From positions 1 to 5,269 of the forward strand of contig JABABH010000146.1 of assembly GCA_014238325.1 (NCBI GenBank): 5,269 bases of DNA, read 5' to 3'. The translations under genes and the position numbers were made by a program. Of this stretch, positions 1 to 4,824 are shown piece by piece (position 1 is the first letter of the stretch; every line of letters begins with the position of its first letter). The stretch is from Coxiellaceae bacterium (GTDB lineage Bacteria > Pseudomonadota > Gammaproteobacteria > Coxiellales > Coxiellaceae). The notes beneath the pieces were generated by a model. It had not been told where the DNA came from. It did not search any database and saw only the letters and a program-made list of their open reading frames with translations.

Positions 1-4
1 AAGG

Positions 5-53
5 TATACCGCTCGCCATCACCCACTTCGCATCTTCAGGCACGAGCGGTATA
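5..53. repeat. 11-bp inverted repeat with 27-nt loop
   Basis: The arm TATACCGCTCG at 5-15 is the exact reverse complement of CGAGCGGTATA at 43-53. The two arms could form an 11-bp stem around a 27-nt loop. No run of T follows the stem on either strand, so it does not look like an intrinsic terminator. It may be the edge of a repeat family, a regulator site, or part of a coding end that continues left of the window. No second copy is visible in the window. Confidence 0.5.
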
Positions 54-83
54 TACACATGCTATTTGTAGAATTTAAAAAAC

Positions 84-112
84 GTGATAATATTAACTAG
101 ATACGATATTAT
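84..112 (+). promoter_or_regulatory. Candidate sigma-70 promoter for the FMN-protein/dehydrogenase operon
   Basis: The -35-like hexamer GTGATA (84-89, 4 of 6 matches to TTGACA) and the -10-like hexamer TATTAT (107-112, 5 of 6 matches to TATAAT) are separated by exactly 17 nt. Transcription would begin near 119-120 and leave a leader of about 27 nt before the GTG start at 147. The surrounding DNA is strongly A+T rich, so chance matches are likely. The spacing and position make it the best promoter I can see for the operon. Confidence 0.4.
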
Positions 113-113
113 C
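86..113. promoter_or_regulatory. Candidate operator: 8-bp dyad over the promoter
   Basis: GATAATAT at 86-93 and ATATTATC at 106-113 are perfect reverse complements separated by 12 nt. The half-site centres are about 20 bp apart, close to two helical turns, which would suit a dimeric regulator binding one face of the DNA. The half-sites coincide with the proposed -35 and -10 hexamers, so a bound protein would be expected to repress. The sequence is very A+T rich and the regulator is unknown, so this stays tentative. Confidence 0.3.
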
Positions 114-146
114 TTCGAAGTATTGCGCAAAAAATGGACTAACTGA

Positions 147-1787
147 GTGCCTTATCAACCCAAGACCATTCGAATCTATTATTATGCTTCCTCATTATTT
201 TTATTGCTATTTTTTAGCCTTGTCTCCTACTTCTGGCTACCCATTTTATGGGGCTTAATACTGATTGTCCCTCTCATTTTTCTCGGTATATACGATATTC
301 TGCAAAAACGTAGCAATATTCTCAGAAATTACCCTGTATGGGGGCACTGGCGCTATTTGCTACTCCTCATGCGCCCACAAATACAAGCCTATTTTATAGA
401 AACTGAGTGGGGCGGTAAACCTTTCTCGCACTCACAACGTTTTCTCGTCTATAACCGAGCTAATCAGGCAGTCGATACCATACCTTTTGGAACGCAGTTA
501 GACGTTCATGCACCAGGATATGAATGGGTCAATCCCTCTCTCGCACCGCAAACCCCGGATATGGAAACTAGTACACGCCTCATGATCGGTGGACCGCAAT
601 GCAAGCAACCTTACCATGCTTCCCGCTTTAATATTTCAGCCATGAGTTTCGGGGCACTGAGCTCTGAAGCCATTCGAGCCCTCAACCGCGGCGCTAAGCT
701 GGGTCACTTCCACCATGACACGGGCGAGGGTGGATTAAGTTGCCATCATCTGGTTGAGGGCGGAGACCTTGTTTGGGAAATTGGGACCGGTTATTTTGGA
801 TGTCGGACGGCCGATGGACATTTTGATCCTGAAAAATTTAAACAGCAAGCCTGTCATCCACATGTGAAAATGTTGGAAATTAAATTATCGCAAGGTGCTA
901 AACCGTCGCATGGAGCCATATTACCTCAAGCCAAAATGACACATGAAATTGCTAAAGCACGTGGCGTACCCATCGACCAGGACTGCATTTCCCCTCCTAC
1001 ACATTCAGCTTTTTCAACACCGCTAGAATTATTAGCCTTTGTTCAACAATTACGTGACTTAAGCGAGGGAAAACCTGTAGGCTTTAAACTCTGCATGGGC
1101 ATACCTACTGAATTTATGGCGATTTGCAAAGCGATGCTAAAAACCAGCATTTATCCTGATTTCATCGTCATTGATGGATCCGAAGGCGGAACGGGGGCGG
1201 CCCCTTTAGAATTTTCAAATTATGTCGGCATGCCCTTAAATGAAGGATTAATTCTCGCTTATAATTGCTTGGTCGGTGCAGGCTTAAAAAAACAGATTCG
1301 CTTGATTGCGAGCGGCAAAATTATAACAGGATTTGATCTCCTCACGAAACTCGCCTTGGGTGCCGATGCACTCAATAGCGCACGGGGTATGCTATTTGCA
1401 TTAGGATGCGTGCAATCCCGACGCTGTCATTTAAATACCTGCCCCACTGGTATCACGACACAAGACCCCCAACGACGCTATGCGATTGACGTCCAAGAAA
1501 AGTCGATACGAGTAAAACATTTTCATGCAGAAACGCTGAAAGAATTTTTAAGCCTATTAGGTGCAGCAGGTTTCAACACCCCTGAAGCTCTGCATCCCAG
1601 CGTGATTCATCGCAGAATCAGTAAAGAAAAAGCGCTTACCTATGATCAAATTTTCACCTACTTAAATGAAGGTGATTTATTACATCACCGCGCACCTCAA
1701 GCGTTTCAAGAAAATTGGGAAGCTGCCCGTGCGGATACTTTTATAACGTATCCGCAACCTCCTTCAACCGACCCAACCATGGAATGA
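147..1787 (+). CDS. FMN-binding glutamate synthase family protein, membrane-anchored
   Basis: This 546-residue protein matches the stand-alone glutamate-synthase-domain family (GltB central/FMN region). Residues 11-49 are strongly hydrophobic and form one or two membrane segments, so the catalytic part is probably tethered to the inner membrane. The FMN barrel spans roughly residues 155-475. It shows SAMSFGALS (164-172), the DTGEGGLS segment (191-198), IGTGYFGCR (212-220), GFKLCMG (312-318) and DGSEGGTGAAP (343-353). Cysteines 421, 427 and 432 have the C-x5-C-x4-C spacing of the 3Fe-4S cluster of glutamate synthase. The N-terminal glutamine amidotransferase domain of true GltB is missing, so the nitrogen donor, and whether it makes glutamate at all, is unknown. 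The start is GTG, because an in-frame TGA (144-146) lies directly before it and the next in-frame alternatives fall inside the membrane segment. Only a weak TGGA (135-138) serves as ribosome site. The dehydrogenase gene follows after 1 nt. Confidence 0.92.
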   Translation: MPYQPKTIRIYYYASSLFLLLFFSLVSYFWLPILWGLILIVPLIFLGIYDILQKRSNILRNYPVWGHWRYLLLLMRPQIQAYFIETEWGGKPFSHSQRFLVYNRANQAVDTIPFGTQLDVHAPGYEWVNPSLAPQTPDMETSTRLMIGGPQCKQPYHASRFNISAMSFGALSSEAIRALNRGAKLGHFHHDTGEGGLSCHHLVEGGDLVWEIGTGYFGCRTADGHFDPEKFKQQACHPHVKMLEIKLSQGAKPSHGAILPQAKMTHEIAKARGVPIDQDCISPPTHSAFSTPLELLAFVQQLRDLSEGKPVGFKLCMGIPTEFMAICKAMLKTSIYPDFIVIDGSEGGTGAAPLEFSNYVGMPLNEGLILAYNCLVGAGLKKQIRLIASGKIITGFDLLTKLALGADALNSARGMLFALGCVQSRRCHLNTCPTGITTQDPQRRYAIDVQEKSIRVKHFHAETLKEFLSLLGAAGFNTPEALHPSVIHRRISKEKALTYDQIFTYLNEGDLLHHRAPQAFQENWEAARADTFITYPQPPSTDPTME

Positions 1788-1788
1788 A

Positions 1789-3171
1789 ATGATGCCTAAT
1801 ACGATACAAACGATGAATCCCACCACTGAGGACGTGCTGCAGCAATATGCCGTGATGAACTCCACAGAAATAGAAAATGCTATTGAAGCAACGCATGCCG
1901 CTTATCAAGCATGGAGAATCCTAGATTTTCCAACGCGCGCGAATAAACTACGTCAGATAGCCCAAGGTCTACGCGATCATAAAAACGAATATGCGCGTTT
2001 AATGGCGATGGAAATGGGAAAACCTATCGTATCGGGCACAACAGAAATAGAAAAATGTGCATGGGTTTGCGAGTATTATGCTAAAGAAGCCGAAAACCTA
2101 CTACACCCCAAAATAATCGCCTCGAATGCTACAAAAAGTTATGTGTGTTATCAACCACAGGGATTGATTTTTGGAATTATGCCATGGAATTTTCCGATGT
2201 GGCAGGTCTTTAGATTTGTCGCCCCTACCTTGATGGCCGGACAAGGCTGTTTATTAAAGCATGCACGCAATGTCACCGGAACAGCCCTAGCCATCGAATC
2301 ATTATTATTGGACTCAGGATTACCACCCGATATTTTCAAAACTCTTCTGATCCATACTGACCAAGTCGAATCGGTCATTCGTCATCCCGCCGTGGCTGCT
2401 GTCACGATTACCGGCAGTGTATCGGCAGGCAGTATAGTCGGTAGTCTCGCTGGAAAATACTTAAAGCCATCAACTTTAGAATTAGGCGGGAATGACCCTT
2501 ATCTTATTTTATCGGATGCCGATATAGAGCAAGCCGCAGACATGTGTATCACTTCTCGACTTAATAATTCAGGGCAAGTCTGCATTGCTGCAAAACGTAT
2601 CATCGTGATGGATGATATCTACGAAGCATTTAAACAGCTCATCATCCATAAAATAAAAAACATCGTGATGGGCGATCCCTTAAAAGAGAACACACAATTA
2701 GGACCACTGGCACGAGCAGATTTACGCGATACTGTCGACCAACAAGTCAAAAAAACGCTGGAACAAGGCGCACAACTCGAATGGTGTCAAAAGCACATCC
2801 CTACCACTGGATTTTACTATCCCATAACGCTCTTAGGTGAAGTCACATCCCAGATGTGTGCCTTTCAAGAAGAAATATTTGGGCCTGTCATGACATTAGT
2901 ACGCGCCTCAAGTGAAGAAGCAGGGATCAAGCTAGCCAATCAGTCAGAATTTGGACTCGGTGCCGCTGTGTTTACGAAAAATATAAGAAAAGGTGAAATG
3001 ATAGCATCACAACAGCTAAACGCCGGGATCTGTGCCGTCAATAGTCTCGTATCTTCCGACCCCCGACTACCTTTTGGCGGCATGAAACATTCCGGCTACG
3101 GCCGTGAATTAGGGGCAGCAGGCATTCGTAGTTTTATGAATATGAAAACCTTGTTTATTCATCACGAATAA
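1789..3171 (+). CDS. NAD(P)-dependent succinate-semialdehyde dehydrogenase (aldehyde dehydrogenase family, YneI/Sad-like)
   Basis: The predicted cytoplasmic enzyme oxidises succinate semialdehyde to succinate, as at the end of the GABA shunt. Its 460 residues are the normal length for the YneI/Sad subgroup. The aldehyde dehydrogenase active site is complete: Asn134 in PWNFP, Lys157 in LLKHA, the nucleotide loop GSVSAG (209-214), general base Glu231 in LELGG, nucleophile Cys265 in GQVC, and Glu362 in EEIFGP. The segments IMPWNFPMWQVFRF and DPRLPFGGMKHSGYGREL are typical of this subgroup, which supports the substrate call over a generic aldehyde dehydrogenase. Coenzyme preference cannot be read with certainty. 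The gene begins 1 nt after the stop of the FMN-protein gene with two consecutive ATG codons, and a GGA (1781-1783) inside the previous gene's end lies 5 or 8 nt upstream of them. Translation is therefore probably coupled. A third possible start is the ATG at 1813. The stop codon sits inside a hairpin-forming sequence. Confidence 0.93.
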   Translation: MMPNTIQTMNPTTEDVLQQYAVMNSTEIENAIEATHAAYQAWRILDFPTRANKLRQIAQGLRDHKNEYARLMAMEMGKPIVSGTTEIEKCAWVCEYYAKEAENLLHPKIIASNATKSYVCYQPQGLIFGIMPWNFPMWQVFRFVAPTLMAGQGCLLKHARNVTGTALAIESLLLDSGLPPDIFKTLLIHTDQVESVIRHPAVAAVTITGSVSAGSIVGSLAGKYLKPSTLELGGNDPYLILSDADIEQAADMCITSRLNNSGQVCIAAKRIIVMDDIYEAFKQLIIHKIKNIVMGDPLKENTQLGPLARADLRDTVDQQVKKTLEQGAQLEWCQKHIPTTGFYYPITLLGEVTSQMCAFQEEIFGPVMTLVRASSEEAGIKLANQSEFGLGAAVFTKNIRKGEMIASQQLNAGICAVNSLVSSDPRLPFGGMKHSGYGRELGAAGIRSFMNMKTLFIHHE

Positions 3172-3174
3172 ACA
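3152..3174. terminator. Candidate hairpin between the dehydrogenase gene and tRNA-Ser
   Basis: TGTTTATTC (3152-3160) and GAATAAACA (3166-3174) form a perfect 9-bp stem with a 5-nt loop and include the dehydrogenase stop codon. The hairpin lies between two convergent transcription units, where a bidirectional terminator would be expected. The stem is A+T rich, and neither strand shows a clear T run directly after it. Termination is therefore likely weak, or the role is mRNA 3'-end protection. Confidence 0.35.
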
Positions 3175-3187
3175 GACGAAAAGACAC

Positions 3188-3276
3188 CGGAGAGAGCGGG
3201 ATTCGAACCCGCGTGGGCCGACTAGGCCCCATCCGATTTCGAGTCGGCGCCGTTATGACCACTTCGGTACCTCTCC
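3188..3276 (-). tRNA. tRNA-Ser, anticodon CGA
   Basis: The minus strand reads as a class II tRNA of 89 nt. The acceptor arm GGAGAGG pairs with TCTCTCC, with one G-T pair at the base. The anticodon stem CCGA/TCGG closes the loop CTCGAAA, with anticodon CGA at 3241-3239, which decodes UCG serine codons. The long variable arm has a GGGCC/GGCCC stem, as serine tRNAs do, and the T arm is GCGGG-TTCGAAT-CCCGC. The discriminator base is G73 (complement of 3188), an identity base for seryl-tRNA synthetase. No CCA is encoded after it, because the following bases read GTG, so the CCA end must be added after transcription. The outermost anticodon-stem position (G27-A43) appears mismatched. The gene sits 39 bp downstream of the EVE gene on the same strand. 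Confidence 0.96.
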
Positions 3277-3283
3277 ACCTCGC

Positions 3284-3312
3284 ATTCTATAGCAGTCACG
3301 CCGTATTGCAAA
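3284..3312 (-). promoter_or_regulatory. Promoter of tRNA-Ser
   Basis: On the minus strand, TTTGCA (3312-3307, 4 of 6 matches) and TAGAAT (3289-3284, 5 of 6 matches) are separated by 17 nt. The seven bases between the -10 and the tRNA are GCGAGGT, a G+C-rich discriminator of the kind seen at stringently controlled stable-RNA promoters. Transcription would start at or within a base or so of the mature tRNA 5' end. The element lies entirely in the short gap after the EVE gene, so the tRNA need not depend on EVE transcription. Confidence 0.55.
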
Positions 3313-3315
3313 CTA

Positions 3316-3774
3316 TCAGCGCATCGCCAATACGCCTTGCCATTCCTCAGGGGTAACCGGTGTAATCGACAAGCGATTTCCCTTTCTCAAAATCAACATA
3401 CTGGCTAAGGCTTTATTTGCTCTTAAGTCAACCAGCGAAATCAGATGACTCAATTTTTCTACTAAGCTAACATCCACCATCACCCATCTTGGGTCTGCTG
3501 GGGTGCTGAGTGGGTCATAGTGATGGTCATCCGGATCAAAAGCCGTAGGATCCACGTAGGCAGCTCGAGTAATTTGAACGATCCCCACAATACCAGGCTG
3601 CTTGCAACTGGAGTGATAGAAAAAAGCATGATCGCCCACTTGCATTTTATCACGCATAAAATTACGTGCTTGATAATTCCGGACACCATCCCATGTGGTG
3701 GTGCGATTGGGCGCTTTTTCTAGGTCATCTATGCTATACGACCCAGGCTCTGTTTTTAATAACCAATACATCAT
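3316..3774 (-). CDS. EVE domain-containing protein
   Basis: This 152-residue protein consists entirely of one EVE domain, a PUA/YTH-like fold related to human THYN1 and predicted to bind modified bases in nucleic acid. The biological target of the bacterial proteins is not established. Visible family signatures are WLLKTEP at residues 4-10, TWDGVRNYQARNFM at 27-40, the FYHS segment at 52-55, GIVGI at about 61-65, and the YDP...DPRWVMVDV region in the second half. The aromatic residues Trp4, Trp28 and Tyr53 are of the kind that line the ligand pocket in this fold. Length is normal for the family and nothing appears broken. Two consecutive ATG codons begin the gene and no good Shine-Dalgarno precedes them, so either may be used. 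It is divergent from the orphan gene at 3881 and is followed on the same strand by tRNA-Ser. The pairing with a tRNA is suggestive of RNA biology but does not show it. Confidence 0.93.
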   Translation of the reverse strand: MMYWLLKTEPGSYSIDDLEKAPNRTTTWDGVRNYQARNFMRDKMQVGDHAFFYHSSCKQPGIVGIVQITRAAYVDPTAFDPDDHHYDPLSTPADPRWVMVDVSLVEKLSHLISLVDLRANKALASMLILRKGNRLSITPVTPEEWQGVLAMR

Positions 3775-3797
3775 CGACTACTTATGTGGCGGCCTAC

Positions 3798-3826
3798 TTG
3801 CTCTAACTGGGCTAGATCAATATACT
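3798..3826 (+). promoter_or_regulatory. Candidate promoter of the 165-residue orphan gene
   Basis: TTGCTC (3798-3803, 3 of 6 matches, with the key TTG) and TATACT (3821-3826, 5 of 6 matches) have 17-nt spacing. Transcription would begin near 3833 and give a leader of about 48 nt to the ATG at 3881. It lies in the 106-bp divergent gap between the EVE gene and the orphan gene. Its -10 overlaps a candidate -10 on the other strand. Confidence 0.4.
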
Positions 3827-3847
3827 ATCTCAAAATTTTAGCATAAA
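3819..3847 (-). promoter_or_regulatory. Candidate promoter of the EVE gene
   Basis: On the minus strand, TTTATG (3847-3842, 3 of 6 matches) and TATATT (3824-3819, 5 of 6 matches) have 17-nt spacing, with an expected leader of roughly 38 nt. The -35 is poor. An alternative -10 on this strand is TAAAAT (3840-3835), but it lacks a good -35 at proper spacing. Confidence 0.28.
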
Positions 3848-3880
3848 TCTAGACGACACCGAAACTACCAAGAAAATACA

Positions 3881-4378
3881 ATGCGCGCTTCATATCTTTT
3901 TCCAGAGGTCATCGCTCCTCCAGATAATCAGACAGATACTGAGACACTCGCCCTATGCAATGAAATTGTCGAATATGCCCGTGGGATGCGCAATCGTATC
4001 ACTACCCTCGCCTTCTATACTTTTATTCATGGTCCTCTTCCTAAGGAAGGCGCTTTCAATGCCCTTTGCCTTCGGGATGGTCCAATACAATGGAACGATT
4101 CTGATACAGAACGTTGGTATATCTTACATGCTTCTATCACGAACATGAATGATAAAGACAGCGCAACAATCAGGCTTACAGAGTTGCTTGAGGCCGCACG
4201 ACAAAAACACGGGGATGATTTATTTTACCCTGCGAAGGAAGAAATATCCCTTATTGAGTTTTATGCAAGCCTAGAAGCAGAACCAGCGGCATCTGCTGAT
4301 ACCAGTCCATGTAAACTTCCTAACAATACACCTAGACCTCCTCTTAAAAGGAGCTATTCAGCTGGTCCAACCATGTAG
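3881..4378 (+). CDS. Hypothetical protein, 165 residues, unrecognised
   Basis: I do not recognise this protein. It has no signal peptide or membrane segment and is probably soluble. Residues about 15-130 look folded: a helical stretch at 20-48, a segment with GPLPKEGAFNALCLRDGPIQW (about 51-71), a WYILHASI strand at 79-86, and a charged helix around 95-110. From about residue 133 the chain becomes Ala/Ser/Pro-rich, then basic (PRPPLKRSYS, 151-160), and is likely disordered. The ATG at 3881 is preceded only by a weak AAGAAA. A TATACT promoter candidate lies upstream. The last 35 bp overlap the 3' end of tsaE on the opposite strand. The sustained protein-like composition makes a real gene likely, but no family or function can be assigned. 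A secreted effector is one guess, based only on the flexible polar C terminus. Confidence 0.7.
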   Translation: MRASYLFPEVIAPPDNQTDTETLALCNEIVEYARGMRNRITTLAFYTFIHGPLPKEGAFNALCLRDGPIQWNDSDTERWYILHASITNMNDKDSATIRLTELLEAARQKHGDDLFYPAKEEISLIEFYASLEAEPAASADTSPCKLPNNTPRPPLKRSYSAGPTM

Positions 4379-4805
4379 GGATAGGCTTTAAGTCCGTCCT
4401 ATATTGTATATGACGGATTTGCTGCTCGATCTTAATCTCACACCGTAGGCTCGGCGCAGGAAGAAAAGCCTCCCCTTTTTTTGCCCATTCCACCAAGAGA
4501 ATCGCCTCTTCTTGGCAGTAGTCTTCTAGCCCAAGGTAATAAAGTTCGCTTGGATCAGAAAGACGATATAAATCCGTATGGACCACTACCCCTTTTAATA
4601 TTGTATAAGTTTCTATTAAAGTATAACTGGGACTCTTGACAAATCCGGTATACCCTAAGCCTCGTAAGATGCCGCGCGCTAAGGTCGTTTTCCCGGCACC
4701 TAAGCTTCCTTCCAAGTAAATCACAGTTCCAGGCGGACATATTCTTCCTATACGATGACCAAAATCCAGCATAGCTTGTTCATTAATAATAGGGATATGG
4801 AACAT
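4344..4805 (-). CDS. tsaE: tRNA threonylcarbamoyladenosine biosynthesis ATPase TsaE (YjeE)
   Basis: TsaE is the P-loop ATPase that works with TsaB, TsaC and TsaD in the cytoplasm to make t6A at position 37 of ANN-decoding tRNAs. Numbered from the start chosen here, the 153 residues show the Walker A loop GSLGAGKTT (33-41), KSPSYTLIETY (57-67), HTDLYRL with Asp78 (76-82), and LLVEW with Glu106 and Trp107 (103-107), all typical of TsaE. I chose the ATG at 4805 because TAGGA lies 5 nt upstream and the resulting N terminus and length fit E. coli TsaE. An earlier in-frame ATG at 4832 would add nine residues and overlap the nnrD stop by 8 bp, but it lacks a well-placed Shine-Dalgarno. The gene follows nnrD closely and is surely cotranscribed with it. 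Its 3' end overlaps the convergent orphan gene by 35 bp, and no intrinsic terminator is visible. Confidence 0.95.
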   Translation of the reverse strand: MFHIPIINEQAMLDFGHRIGRICPPGTVIYLEGSLGAGKTTLARGILRGLGYTGFVKSPSYTLIETYTILKGVVVHTDLYRLSDPSELYYLGLEDYCQEEAILLVEWAKKGEAFLPAPSLRCEIKIEQQIRHIQYRTDLKPIPTWLDQLNSSF

Positions 4806-4810
4806 AGGCA

Positions 4811-4815
4811 TCCTA
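4811..4815 (-). promoter_or_regulatory. Ribosome binding site that favours the tsaE start at 4805
   Basis: The minus strand reads TAGGA, then 5 nt, then the ATG at 4805-4803. This is the only well-placed Shine-Dalgarno among the three in-frame candidate starts (4832, 4811 and 4805). It lies in the 19-nt gap after the nnrD stop codon. Confidence 0.5.
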
Positions 4816-4824
4816 TGGAGAGCA

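Noticed and set aside
134..142. ATG-GAC-TAA mini-frame just before the GTG start of the FMN protein, as a regulatory leader peptide
   Set aside because: A two-codon frame with no ribosome site has no attenuator-like codons or alternative stems around it. Chance is the better explanation.
2151..2378. A 75-codon minus-strand open frame
   Set aside because: It is antisense to the catalytic region of the aldehyde dehydrogenase, with no ribosome site or recognisable content.
3188..3276. tRNA-Ser as an integration site for a mobile element
   Set aside because: No second copy of the tRNA 3' end and no integrase gene are visible in the window.
3480..3723. Open frames on both strands inside the EVE gene
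   Set aside because: The EVE frame carries all the family motifs. The others are out-of-frame or antisense shadows.
3960..4148. A 62-codon plus-strand open frame within the orphan gene
   Set aside because: It is in another frame of the orphan gene. The longer frame has a better promoter position and more protein-like composition.
4329..4343. Strong AGGAGG-like sequence followed by GTG on the minus strand after tsaE
   Set aside because: The frame GTG-TAT-TGT ends at once in TAG. The AGGAGG is the complement of proline and leucine codons in the orphan gene.
4338..4353. CTCCT/AGGAG 5-bp stem at the tsaE stop, as a terminator
   Set aside because: The stem is short and lacks a following T run on either strand, so it does not meet terminator criteria.
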